A DNA stretch of 64,000 nt, from the NCBI GenBank assembly GCA_014843695.1, contig CM026391.1:14257365-14321364 (forward strand), read 5' to 3'. The DNA is from Archivesica marissinica (lineage: Eukaryota > Mollusca > Bivalvia > Venerida > Vesicomyidae). This document shows positions 43,792 through 54,469 of this stretch, piece by piece (the stretch's first letter is position 1; each line of letters opens with the position of its first letter). A program made the translations under genes and the position numbers. The notes under the pieces were generated by a model that saw only the letters and a program-made list of their open reading frames with translations, was not told the origin of the DNA and did not search any database.

Positions 43792-44032
43792 TTAACCCTT
43801 TCAACACCACAGACCTCTAAATAGGCTTACAAAAAGTGTAGATCCAGATGAGCCGGCTCGTGACGAGCCGTCTCATCAGGATCTGCACTTTTTGCCAGTG
43901 ATATGACTATTTTTAGACATAATTACCCATTTTGATAAATGAACTTGTCCAAATGTGATTTTCTGATTCATTTATTGGTTTATGAATATCATGGACCAGT
44001 CCATGTCAGTTACTTGGTGTTGAATGGGTTAA
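43792..44032 (-). mobile_element. MITE family M2 in the LINE
   Basis: TTAACCCTTTCAACACCACA to GGTGTTGAATGGGTTAA. The central palindrome GCCGGCTCGTGACGAGCC is well preserved. Confidence 0.9.
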
Positions 44033-44287
44033 TGTTGTGTCTATTGTCGCACTATATGGAACGGAGTAAATATGTATCCACGTAAAATCTTGTTTACCTA
44101 AAATCTGTTTCCATTTATGTTCTGTCTTTGGTTCTTCCATGTCTGCATTTTCCATGTGTGTTTTATAGAGTTGTTGATTGGGACTTGTTTTCACTTTATC
44201 AAATAAATTCTTTTTGAATTTCTGTAAGAATTCTGATTCATTATGACTACCGGGTATGTATGATTGTGGTATACAGTTTATGATACT

Positions 44288-44763
44288 TTAAAGTGACACT
44301 ACATCAGTGAAAATTCAAATTTCTACAGACTGTATTTTCCCATTATAATGTATAATTGTTTTCCGAATATTTACCTCAAAAGCTGAATATTTCAACTAAA
44401 TAAACAACCGTCATGAACAAAATAATGTAAATAGGGTCAACATCCATGTGTGTATCCTGAATAACACGATTTATGGTACAGATTTACCATTATATCTCAC
44501 CCTTTATGCATGTGCATATTTATTTATTAGACTAATACGTTTTAAAATATCTTTAAACGACAGTAGCACGCACTTGGTATAGATTCCAATAATAAATAAT
44601 AGTATTCATGATAATAGCTGACCGTTATATAAAATCCTACTTTCACTTTTGAGACTTTGTATACCACAAACACACTGTTTATTTCTGAAGAATTAATAGT
44701 AGCAATGCTATTTATACGTAAAAAAATTTTTTGGGGCTTTTTTGCGATGTAATGTCGCTTTAA
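44288..44763 (-). mobile_element. MITE family M3 in the LINE
   Basis: TTAAAGTGACACTACATCAG to GCGATGTAATGTCGCTTTAA; reverse of 3816-4318. Confidence 0.85.
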
Positions 44764-44898
44764 GAAATCTTTATTCTCTAAATTGAATATCTCTTTAATG
44801 TTAGATACTTTCCATTCCTAAAATCAAATAATTGGTCAACATATATTATTCCTTTATTGAACCATTCTTTGTAAAAAAAAACAGTATTTCCTTCCATC

Positions 44899-45137
44899 TT
44901 AACCCTTTCCTTCATAGAGATTTAGGTTAATATACTATTATATCTCCATACAAACGTTTAGCTATCATGCAGTGGATAAGTAGTCGCCACATCTATCCCA
45001 CCGCCATAGATATTACTGGGACTACATGAGATTTTGGTCTTTTAAGTTTATTATGAACATTGGTTTGGCTACTACATTGTCAATGTATGTCATATTGGTA
45101 ATGGTGTCAAGAGGTGCTTCTATGAGGGAAAGGGTTA
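44899..45137. mobile_element. MITE family M4 in the LINE
   Basis: TTAACCCTTTCCTTCATAG and CTATGAGGGAAAGGGTTAA are inverted ends, 239 bp apart. It shares the TTAACCC start with M1 and M2. A relative lies at 52316-52450. Confidence 0.8.
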
Positions 45138-45202
45138 ATTTCCGTATTATTCCAGATATGTTGTTTAAGCGACCCATTATTATTATTATGTCTACCATGA
45201 CT

Positions 45203-45819
45203 TTAAAGCAGCACTATATCGTAATAAAGGATGTTTTTTGGTAAAATATAAATACTAAATGTATGTGTGTTTACAAAAATCGAAATAGTCGCTCAGAAAC
45301 GATAAAAATCCAATAAATATACACCGTCGTAAACGCGAATTGTTTATCAACAAACGAAATGTAAACACACACAGCACACATGCGTGAAACAACAGAGGCT
45401 GTAGAACAGCACGTTGGAATGTCAACATATTTTGAACATGAAAGACTATATATCTATCTTCCTCTAATGTCGAACCCCTCGCAGGGATGTAGACATGTCC
45501 CTAAAAGACTTAGCTAACAGAGGTATGAATCAACATCTCAAGTAATTCAATTAAAAAAGACAACGTGGGACAAATGGGGACGATGCATTCCGAATGTAAA
45601 CAAGTGCGGACGATGCGTTCCGATTGTAAACAAGTGCATGACCGACAGACTCGGAAAGTCCTACTTTCGGTTTCGAGTTTGTTTTATCGCAAAAACACTG
45701 TTTACTAATTGAACATAATTATACAAATTATAATGTAAGAATACGTAGCAGCATTGCTACCCATACGTAAAATTTGAATTTTTCAAATATCTTTTATTTC
45801 ATACGATATACTGCTTTAA
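45203..45819. mobile_element. MITE family M3b in the LINE
   Basis: TTAAAGCAGCACTATATCGT to ATACGATATACTGCTTTAA; same interior as 20353-20932, including the CTATCTT run and the GAAAGTCCTACTTTCGGTTT hairpin. A short CGGACGATGC(A/G)TTCCGA(A/T)TGTA block near 45575-45635 is locally duplicated. Confidence 0.85.
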
Positions 45820-46053
45820 AATATCGTATAGAAATGTATTTCCGCAACTATGGTGGATATAATTTAATTGAAAACAACATTTCACCGCCATATTTCTCTA
45901 TTTGTTTTGTATAAAAGCATTTACAATGTCCTTTACTTGTTTTATCCATAATTCTCTTGATGTAAGATGTAAAGCATCTACCGCCATTGCCCGGATGTTT
46001 CAGACAAAGACTTTAATGTTATACCATGGTATCTAATTATAAGTGTGCACATA

Positions 46054-46279
46054 TTAACCCATTCAACCCCAAGTAACTGACATGGACTGGTCCATGATAC
46101 TCTTAGACCAATAAATGAATAAGAAAATTACATTCGGACCAGTTCATTTATCAAGATGGGTAATTTTGTCTAAAATTAGTAATACTACTTGCAAAAAGTG
46201 CAGATCCTGACGAGCCGGCTCATCTGGATCTACACTTTTTGTACGCCTATTTAGAAGTCTGTGGTGTTGAAAGGGTTAA
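46054..46279 (+). mobile_element. MITE family M2
   Basis: TTAACCCATTCAACCCCAAG to GTGTTGAAAGGGTTAA. Half of the central hairpin is deleted. Confidence 0.88.
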
Positions 46280-46317
46280 AAAGGGGTTGTCAGAACAATT
46301 TCTAACAATGTACATGT

Positions 46318-46567
46318 TATATATTTATATTTCGGGTTTTACGCCTGCATCAGCACCTTTTCGGGTTATATCGCCGGCGGGCAATTTACCTAACAACACC
46401 TTTCCTGGGCAGGCTCCAACGGTTAACCAGTACTTGGGTGCACCAACCTCCGTAAGAAACGGCCAACTTTTTCATATAAATGAGACACGACCTGAGCGGG
46501 GCTTGAACCCGTGACCATCAGTGATGATAGGTTACAGTGGTATACAAGTCAGCGACCTTAACCACTC
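46318..46567 (-). mobile_element. SINE D with short target duplication
   Basis: GTACATGT at 46310-46317 and 46568-46575. The last bases of the tRNA head (before CGAGTGG) are missing. Confidence 0.85.
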
Positions 46568-46820
46568 GTACATGTATGGGAAACGCTTTAATATAGTATT
46601 ATATTATGTTTTAGTGTTCCAACGTCGCTAATGTTTTATGTGTACATATTGATTTTTTGTAGTCTGAAATTTGTAATAACGATTTAGTGTTCCAACGTCG
46701 ATGATGATTAATACACATTATGATGTAACAAACGTACTCATTAATATGCAAATTTGTAAACCTATTTGAAAGATGGAATATAATTATGTATACATGTATA
46801 TATAATAGATTGGTGCAGAT

Positions 46821-47090
46821 GGATCTGTAGTCCAGTGGTAAAACCCTGGACTGGTAATCCAGGGATCGCAGGTTCTCACCCTAATAAAATTAACAGTTTT
46901 TCAGATGGGACGTTAAACCGAGGTCTCGTATCGGTGCTTTACACTGTGCACGTAAAAGAACCAGAAGAGACTCTGGAATGGGTCTCTGTCTGTATCATTG
47001 CACTATCCTCCAAAAATCTAAAATGACTCTTCAGGAGGCGTCACTCATATGGGTAACCGGTGGCGATGATAAATAAACACACACAAGTAC
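46821..47090 (+). mobile_element. SINE C with B-box deletion
   Basis: Head GGATCTGTAGTCCAGTGGTA is present. The sequence then runs GGGATCGCAGGTTCTCACCC, a deletion through the B box, so Pol III transcription should fail. Confidence 0.85.
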
Positions 47091-47096
47091 TATGAA

Positions 47097-47325
47097 AATG
47101 TTGGTAGTTTCTTACAGAGGTTGGTGCACCAAGTACTGGTTAACTGCTGGAGCCTGCCCAGGAAAGGTGTTGTTAGGTAAATTGCCCGATGCTCAAATGG
47201 GAAACCGGTAGCGAAGTTAAATAAACTTAAAAAAAAAAGGTACTGGTTAACAACTGGAGCCGAGCCTGCCCCGGAAACGGGTTGTTAGGTAAACAATCCG
47301 TTGCTCAAATGGGCAACCGGTAACA
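47097..47325 (+). mobile_element. Two chimeric SINE D/SINE C copies
   Basis: Each copy has SINE D body (TACTGGTTAAC, GCCTGCC..GGAAA, GTTGTTAGGTAAA) followed by SINE C tail (GCTCAAATGGGCAACCGGTA, then a variant of AGCGACGATAAATAAAC). The copies are adjacent, separated by an A run at about 47231-47240. Confidence 0.7.
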
Positions 47326-47499
47326 TTGAAATACGCTAAGGGTTTAGAAACATAGTAGTATCTACAGGATCAGTGAGCGTACGTTTGTTCTGTTCCGTCT
47401 GATCTGGCTCTATGCTGTTTGCAAAAGCAACTTTAGCAGGTCATAGGTTAAGCACCAAATTAGACAAAATTACCCAGCTTGCAAAATGATGCTGGAGCA
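47326..47499. other. Unassigned, with an M1 scrap
   Basis: GATCTGGCTCTATGCTGTTT with GCAAAAGC near 47403-47428 matches the M1 interior. Otherwise nothing recognised. Confidence 0.4.
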
Positions 47500-48243
47500 G
47501 ACGATGTTAGTTTTATTAGGGTCAGACGGGGGATCGAACCTGCGATCCCTGGATTACCAGTCCAGCATGTGCAGACAATGTTAGTTTTATTAGGGTCAGA
47601 CGGGTGATCGAACATGCAATCCCTGGATTACCAGTCCGGCATGTGCAGACGATGTTAGTTTTATTAGGGTCAGACGGGTGATCAAACATGCGATCCCTGG
47701 ATTACCAGTCCAGCATGTGCAGACGATGTTAGTTTTATTAGGGTCAGACGGGTGATCAAACATGCGATCCCTGGATTACCAGTCCAGCATGTGCAGACGA
47801 TGTTAGTTTTATTAGGGTCAGACGGGTGATCAAACATGCGATCCCTGGATTACCAGTCCAGCATGTGCAGACGATGTTAGTTTTATTAGGGTCAGACGGG
47901 TGATCAAACATGCGATCCCTGGATTACCAGTCCAGCATGTGCAGACGATGTTAGTTTTATTAGGGTCAGACGGGTGATCAAACATGCGATCCCTGGATTA
48001 CCAGTCCAGCATGTGCAGACGATGTTAGTTTTATTAGGGTCAGACGGGTGATCAAACATGCGATCCCTGGATTACCAGTCCAGCATGTGCAGACGATGTT
48101 AGTTTTATTAGGGTCAGACGGGTGATCAAACATGCGATCCCTGGATTACCAGTCCAGCATGTGCAGACGATGTTAGTTTTATTAGGGTCAGACGGGTGAT
48201 CAAACATGCGATCCCTGGATTACCAGTCCAGCATGTGCAGCCG
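47500..48243. repeat. 74-bp satellite derived from the SINE C head, 10 copies
   Basis: Each unit carries ATCCCTGGATTACCAGTCCA (reverse of the SINE C anticodon arm), the reverse B-box region and TTATTAGGGTCAGACGGG. The leftmost copy still reads GGGGGATCGAACCTGCGATC as in live SINE C. The second reads GTGATCGAACATGCAATC, and the rest GTGATCAAACATGCGATC. The array therefore grew rightwards in copy history from one SINE insertion. The amplified copies have a damaged B box. Confidence 0.92.
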
Positions 48244-48543
48244 ATGTTATCTCCATACCACCCTTACTAAGACCTACATGTCCACTTGGTATTCAGGGGA
48301 GATTTATCACCCAATGACAACAGTTGCTATGGTTAATTAATCTGTCTTGTCAAATACACACCATGGATCATTGCTTACAATCAGGCAATCTTTGTATCAA
48401 ACCAATCAATTTCGATGCTGGGAATTTGATAATCTGTAGCAGCTTCACATAGACCAACAAGTATTTCCAAAAACATATATGTAAACTTTATTTATTTTAC
48501 ATTAACAGGATTGTATTAAACGAAACTACAGACGAAACTCATA
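48244..48543. other. Unassigned interval
   Basis: No gene or repeat recognised. Confidence 0.35.
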
Positions 48544-48928
48544 TTAACCCATTCAACCCCAAGAAACTGACATGGACTGGTGCAGGATATTTAATCCATT
48601 CAACCCCAAGTAACTGACATGGACTGGTGCAGAATATTTAATCCATTCAACCCCAAGTAACTGACATGGACTGGTACAGGATATTTAACCCATTCAACCC
48701 CAAGTAACTGACATGGACTGGTTCATGATATTTTTAGACCAATAAATTAATAATAAAATTACATTTGGACCAGTTCATTTATCAAAATGGTTAATTTTAT
48801 CTAAAATAGTAATAATTATTACTGGCAAAAAGTGCAGATCCTGATGAGACGGCTCGTCACGAGCCAGCTCATCTGGATCTACACTTTTTGTAAGTCTATT
48901 TAGAGGCCTTAAGTGTTGAAAGGGTTAA
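48544..48928 (+). mobile_element. M2 with reiterated left end
   Basis: The left terminal 47 bp (ATTCAACCCCAAGTAACTGA, CATGGACTGGTGCAG, ATATTTAATCC) occurs three times before the full element, at about 48547-48687. The rest is ordinary M2 ending TGTTGAAAGGGTTAA. Confidence 0.88.
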
Positions 48929-49010
48929 TAACTGTCGTTGGTGCAGATGAAAGCGTATATGTGGTATATAGCATATATATCACTATACTAGGTAATATGT
49001 AAAAATAGTC

Positions 49011-49277
49011 CGCCTCCGTGATCGAGTGGTTACGGTCGCTGACTTGTATACCACTGTAACCTATCATCACTGATGGTCACGGGTTCGAGCCCTTCTCAGA
49101 TCGTGTCTCATTTATATGAAAAAATTGGCAGTTTCTTACGGAGGTTGGTGCACCCAAATACTGGTTAACCGCTGGAGCCTGCCCAGGAAAGGTGTTGTTA
49201 GGTAAACTGCCCGTCGGCAATATAGCCCAAAATGGTGCTGATGCAGGCGTAAAACCCGAAATATAACATAATAATAA
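49011..49277 (+). mobile_element. SINE D with 14-bp target duplication
   Basis: ATGTAAAAATAGTC at 48997-49010 and 49278-49291. Promoter boxes TGATCGAGTGGTTACGG and GGGTTCGAGCCC are present. Confidence 0.93.
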
Positions 49278-49291
49278 ATGTAAAAATAGTC

Positions 49292-49641
49292 TCATAAATA
49301 TTGTAACTACTTTCCAACTACAACAGTGAATCTATATCAGGAGGTACTCAAGGTAGGCACTGCACATTGAATAGTTAGAGGACATTGTTTACAACATGCA
49401 AGTTTCACGCTACAGGGCGAAGTGGATGAAATCTTGCTCATTTTCACCAGAGTTCGCTCCAATTGGCTCGAAGGTGAAGTGGATGTCGGCAAAAAAAAAT
49501 TTGCTATAAAAATTGTTTAAGATATTCTAGTATTTTTCGATTTTAAAATTTTATTCCTTAATCTTTGAATGTCAAACACACGCTAGTGTTGGCTATTGAT
49601 GCTAATTCACTAGGATTGTTATCGTTATGCGTCAGTGGGCA
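49292..49641. other. Unassigned interval
   Basis: No repeat or gene recognised. Confidence 0.35.
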
Positions 49642-50185
49642 TAGGCAAATGAACGGAAGACAGATTGTCATCTTCGTTCAGCAACAATGATTATGAATTT
49701 CTTGTCGTTTTCCATGTTCCTGCCACTTTAAATTAAATTCACAACCAGTCGAAGTTTTATATTTTATTAAGTTGGACATCCTCACAATTATTTTCCATCT
49801 TCAGAATAGAAGTAAATAATCGTAAACTTCTCGGAAGATTTACTAGTTTTTGTCCAAATGTCATATGCTTTCGCGACATAATAATGTCTTGATTTTGGGC
49901 TATATTTAAGGCAAAGGCGAATGAACGGAAGACAGATTGTCGTCTTTGTTCCGCAACAATGATTATGAATTATGTGTCGTTTTCCATGTTCCTGCCACTT
50001 TAAATTAAATTCATAATCCGTTCTGAAGTTTTCTATTTTATTAGGTTGGACATCCTGGGCATTATTTCCATCTTCGGAATATAATTAAATATAAACTTTG
50101 CCGAAGATTTACTACTTTTTTTCCAAATGTCATATGTTTGTGGCAACATAATAATGTCCTGATTTTGGGCTATATTTAAGGATTT
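49642..50185. repeat. 272-bp direct tandem duplication
   Basis: AATGAACGGAAGACAGATTG at about 49648 recurs at about 49920. Both copies run through GTTTTCCATGTTCCTGCCAC to GATTTTGGGCTATATTTAAG and are diverged by scattered substitutions and small indels. An extra partial repeat of the last 20 bp follows. Confidence 0.85.
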
Positions 50186-50196
50186 TGGGCTATATT

Positions 50197-50545
50197 TAAA
50201 GCGACGGTACATCGCAAAAAGGTAACAAAATGCATTGTTCACATATAAATGCATTGCTACTACAAATTCTTCCGAATACATTCGAACACAAATATTGAAT
50301 CAATAAACAGTGTGTTTGTGGTCTACAAACTTTTAAAAGTGAATGTAGGATTTCATATACCGGTCATCCATGCTCCTGAATTGACATTTCTTTGTCATTG
50401 TAGTCAATACTAAACGCTTGATACTGTCGCTTAGAGATAGTAAATTTAACTAAGATTAGTCTACAAATAAATATGCATAGCCAAAATGTGAGATATAACG
50501 GTAAATCTGTACCATAAATCTCGTTATTCGGGATACACAGGTTAT
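50197..50545 (+). mobile_element. MITE family M3, 3'-truncated
   Basis: TTAAAGCGACGGTACATCGC and the following 300 bp match 3816-4318. The right terminus is missing. Confidence 0.7.
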
Positions 50546-50739
50546 ATTACGATAAGTCAATAAAGTACCATCGATTCATGGAAGGCTTCAGCTTAAATTC
50601 AGTATTTTTAAGTCAAATTTTGACCATCGACTTATGGAATATACGTTAAATCTTGTACCAGGTGTCTTAATCAGACTAGTGAGTATGACAGAAAGTGCAT
50701 TAGTGACGTTAGTAGTAATACTAGTGTATTCAGCAAATA

Positions 50740-51420
50740 TATTTCGATGCAAAATTTAATGGTACATCATTTATGTACAAGACGAAAAGAATAGGGCCAA
50801 AAACGGAGCCTTGTGGTAATCCTGATCTATTCAAAAGAAGCTTGAATGCATCCCTGTGATACAAACTTGTTAGCATCTACCAGGTCTTAGTTATTCACCC
50901 CTATTCCTCCATTAGGCTGTCCGATTAGCGCACTGTTTAGTGCGCTCGCTTCTCACCAATGCAACCCGGGTTTGATCCTCAGACCGGGAAGTATGTGAGA
51001 TGGTACGGTGGTCGCCAGATCGGACAGGTGGGTTTTCTCCGGCTACTCCGGTTTCCTCCCACACGAATGACCACATATACGCTTTCATCCGCGCCAACGA
51101 AAGTGATTAATAAAAATTGTTTAACTTGCTTCGCAATCATTGTAAAATAAATAAAGTTTAAACTTTTTTATTCCTCCATTATTCAGAACCATACAACTGC
51201 ATTATTTGTATTCTTGCAGCATATCAGTTAGTATAAAATCATTCATTAGATCAAACATCTTATTTATGGCATTAATTCCATCATCAACTATGTTTCAGAC
51301 TGTTTCATGAGAATGTTTGCTCAGAAGCCAGACTGGTGTATGTGTACAAGGCTATTATTTTTATAAGATTATTGGGTTGCTTTTCCAAAAGGATTAGATT
51401 GGTAATATCAAGTTTCAAAT
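50740..51420 (-). pseudogene. LINE reverse transcriptase relic split by SINE A
   Basis: On the minus strand, RT motifs appear in order but in shifted frames. HQSGF and then HSHETV, NIVDDGINAINK (about 51240-51345) correspond to the QSGFR..HS region. RSGLPQGSVFGPILFVLYIN (about 50765-50835) is motif B. Stops and frameshifts show it is dead. The G-x-PQGSVxGPxLFxLYIN form fits Jockey/CR1-type LINEs, different from the relic at 42822-46053. Confidence 0.75.
50915..51168 (+). mobile_element. SINE A with 13-bp target duplication
   Basis: TATTCCTCCATTA at 50902-50914 and 51169-51181. Full-length. The B box is GGTTTGATCC, one change from consensus. Confidence 0.95.
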
Positions 51421-51649
51421 TTATTGGCATACTCAGCAACTATATATTGCCTTTGGCCATTTACAACAATAGAAATATGGCAAAGACATCACAAAACATG
51501 TTACAGATATACATTACATTTGTATATAAACAAATACAATACATTTAAGAAACAGTAGTAATTGACAGGGTATTATTACTACGTAATGACATAGCTTCTT
51601 TGAAGTACTTACAAACATTTATCAAATATTTTTTACTTTTGCATGACAT
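51421..51649. other. Unassigned interval
   Basis: No gene or repeat recognised. Confidence 0.35.
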
Positions 51650-51945
51650 GAACCCTCATTCTAGATCAGAATTTTTGGGAGAAGTGAGAAAGCACGTGAT
51701 CGCTTCTTTAAACGGTGCAAAATAGGGTTAAAATGCACAGTACAACCATTAAATACAACAATTGAATAGAAGGAGTGCTTTATACTGGGCCAGTGTATCT
51801 TGTATCTTACTAGACAAAATTTTGTTTGAGAATCTTAAAAACCCAAAAAATAAATTTTTAGGGAGAAATGGGGCCCCCAGAGGGCGAAGTCAGGGTCCCT
51901 AGGCGACAATTTCGCCCACATCGCCCTCTAGAATGATCCCTGCAT
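51650..51945. mobile_element. hAT-like element, short version
   Basis: TCTAGATCAGAATTTTTGGG, AATGCACAGTACAACCATTA, GGGGCCCCCAGAGGGCGAAG and TAGAATGATCCCTG match the ends of 29299-30305. The AGGGATCATTCTAGA terminus pairs imperfectly with the left end. Confidence 0.6.
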
Positions 51946-52803
51946 GATAGATATAAATTTATTCATTGATGGCCATGCATGCTATGTAGCCAAAATATTT
52001 CAATTTTATTCTCTGTATTTTTCACAACATAATATAAAATGGTATTCTGATTCAATTACATTTTGCCTCTATGATGAACTTTTCTGAGATAGGAGTGATC
52101 TGAAAAGTAGTAGATCTTTGAAATATGTTGATCAACAGATGTTCCCATGCAGAGATATTGATGAAATATTGCTTCTGAAAAACAATTTCAGTTGTTGTTT
52201 GTGGGTCTTCTACAGAATTGCCAGAAGTAACATAATATATGAAATGCATTTGACAGAAAGATCTTTTTAAGATGTAGAGTGAAGCATTCAATTATTAAAT
52301 GGCTAATTTCTTATTTTAAACCCTTTCTAACATAAGATATTTAGCCTAATATACAACTATATATATATATATCTCAATACTTAGGGCAGCCATTTAGCTA
52401 TCAATCAGTGGATAAGCAGTCAGCATATCTACCCCATCAAAACATCTACATATTTTCCATAATATAATGTAAATATTTATCTGTTTTTGCCCATTTTCCT
52501 GTTTGACAGTGTTTTTTTATTATTTAATCTTTTAATTTTAAAGTACATTACTATTTAAACAATATAATTTTTATAATTTTAAAGAACAATTTGCTGCATT
52601 GGTTTGAAAATGTTTTTGTTGTTGTTTTTTTGGTGAAGCCAATATATTTAATTTATTACAGTTCATTGGCAACATATGTACACACAATAAAATATATACA
52701 TAATTTCAGTATACATAATTGTATTAACTAGGTCATATATTCCATTAATTATCGGTGCTGTAGTATATATGTATTTTTAGATAGTGTCCAAGTCTGTTGC
52801 AGT
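51946..52803. other. Mostly unassigned, with an M4-like half element
   Basis: 52316-52450 (TAAACCCTTTCTAACATAAG, GGATAAGCAGTCAGCATATC) resembles the left half of M4. The 79-codon minus frame at 52052-52291 shows no domain. No gene called. Confidence 0.4.
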
Positions 52804-52817
52804 TTATTTTCAATCTA

Positions 52818-53106
52818 CAGACGGATCTGTAGCTCAGTGGTAAAACGCTGGACTGGTAATCCAGGGATCGCAGGTTCGATCCCCCGTCTGACCCTAATAA
52901 AATTAACAGTCTTTCAGATGGGACGTTAAACCGAGGTCTCGTGTCGGTGCTGTACACCGTGCACGTAAAAGAACCAGAGGAGACTCTGGAATGGGTCTCT
53001 GTCTGTATCATTGCACTATCCTCCAAAATCTAAAATTACTAATCTCTTCAGGAGGAGGTCGCTCATATGAGCAACTGGTAGCGACGATAAATAAGAGAAA
53101 ACACAC
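52818..53106 (+). mobile_element. SINE C, full-length, 14-bp target duplication
   Basis: TTATTTTCAATCTA at 52804-52817 and 53107-53120. Promoter intact: TAGCTCAGTGGTAAAACGC and GGTTCGATCCCCC. The anticodon-arm-like stem CTGGA/TCCAG holds CTGGTAA (GGT, Thr-type). The best candidate here for a transcribable SINE. Confidence 0.95.
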
Positions 53107-53120
53107 TTATTTTCAATCTA

Positions 53121-53573
53121 ATCTGTATTTGACTGCTACATTCAAACCTCTTTTTTATATGGGATACTTTGGGGGGGGGGGGGGAGGCTTCAACAATGAA
53201 ATGAAAACTCTATATCAGCGATGAGATACATATATACGTATATAAGCATACAATATATAGATCTAGCATCAGATATAATGCACTAGTTGTTGTCTAAATA
53301 TTCGCTTACCTTCTTTAATAGGCATTCTTTAGCCGTCTTTTATGACATATTTAACATAAAAATTAAATTCCTTTTTAAAAGACATGTATGTAATTTAAAT
53401 TAGTTGACCTGCTGTCACTTGCGAAATATGTCTTATAAATGGTAAATCCAGCGATTAATAAAACCAAATTTACATAATGGTAATTGTGGATATGACAACT
53501 TATATACGAGGACTATATATTACAATGATCTTAGGTTATGTTCTATCCCACATCTATTAAGACACGTGTTCCC
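53121..53573. other. Unassigned, with a G14 run
   Basis: 53171-53184 is 14 consecutive G. Nothing else recognised. Confidence 0.4.
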
Positions 53574-53585
53574 ACAATTCGTTAA

Positions 53586-53855
53586 TCGTCCACCTCCGTG
53601 GTCGAGTGGTTAAGGTCGCTGACTTGTATACCATTGTAACCTAACATCACTGATGGTCACTGGTTCGAGCCCCGCTCAGGCCGTGTCTCATTTATATGAA
53701 AAAGTTGGCAGTTTCTTACGGAGGTTGGTGCACCCAACTACTGGTTAACCGCTGGAGCCTGCCCAGGAAAGGTGTTGTTAAGTAAACTGCCCGCCGGCGA
53801 CATAGCCCGAAATGGTGCTGATGCAGGCGTAAAACCCGAAATATAACATAACATA
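53586..53855 (+). mobile_element. SINE D with 12-bp target duplication
   Basis: ACAATTCGTTAA at 53574-53585 and 53856-53867. Promoter boxes GTGGTCGAGTGGTTAAGG and GGTTCGAGCCCCG are intact. Confidence 0.95.
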
Positions 53856-53931
53856 ACAATTCGTTAACTACTGGATAAGTGATGAAAATATGCTCGTATA
53901 TTTGACAGTGTTAGCGTGTACCATATAAACC

Positions 53932-54113
53932 CTCGGACTGGGAAGAATGTGAGATGGTACGGTGGTCGCCAGATCGGACAGGTGGGTTTACTCCGGGTAT
54001 TCCGGTTTCCTCCCACACAAATGACCACATATACGCTTTCATCCGCGCCAACGAGAGTGATTAATATAAGTTGTTAAAACTTGCTTCGCAATCGTTGTAA
54101 AATAAATAAATTT
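53932..54113 (+). mobile_element. SINE A, 5'-truncated
   Basis: Starts at CTCGGACTGGGAAGAATGTG and runs to AAATAAATAAATTTAAA. No promoter. Confidence 0.85.
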
Positions 54114-54464
54114 AAATGTATAAACCCAGCGTCTGTTACTGACAGCGATGATGTCATTTGCAAACAAATACGAGAAAACAGGTGTGGGGGGGACGTAAAA
54201 CAGGGCAGGGCGATTAACAATACCATTACGGTAGATAACAATTTTCACGTGGATATATCTCCCAGAATGCTCTGTATCAAAATGACAAAGATTGTAGATT
54301 ACATTTCCTTCATCATCTAAGACACAGAATGTATAAATTTACTTATGTCATGCAAATAACTCTCTTCAAGCAGAGATCAGAACACGATTTACATATATAT
54401 TTACATGCAATATGCATTAGTTGCTATGTTACATAATGTTTTGTTATTTTTCACAGCCAGACAT
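54114..54464. other. Unassigned interval
   Basis: No repeat seen. Small frames on both strands (54039-54248, 54081-54320) have no domains. Confidence 0.35.
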
Positions 54465-54469
54465 AAATC

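Larger units (their letters stand above)
42822..46053 (-). pseudogene. Decayed LINE (RT C-terminal part) with nested insertions
   Basis: Minus-strand coding pieces, from high to low coordinate: EWFNKGIIYVDQLFDF (about 44780-44850); a segment with HKWKQILGKQDFTWIHIYSV (44033-44287); PTNKYLFKCK and a zinc ribbon C-x2-C ... HLFWECP (43577-43791); then FGKLDKSVASETVNFIL and DYFRNFLNIRINIEWEIAL (43214-43404). This order (W-x-x-KGI, then PTN, then C-x2-C/HLF-x-C, then V-N-x-I) is the usual tail of L1/Tx1-like LINE polymerases. Six elements interrupt it: SINE C (42970), SINE A (43405), M2 (43792), M3 (44288), M4 (44899) and M3b (45203). The stretch 45820-46053 is less certain. Host function: none; a fossil. 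Confidence 0.75.

Noticed and set aside
52052..52291. 79-codon minus-strand frame
   Set aside because: No domain, low-complexity AT-rich surroundings; likely chance.
52818..52890. Functional tRNA-Thr gene
   Set aside because: The tRNA-like head lacks a matching acceptor stem and continues into the SINE C body with a target duplication outside it.
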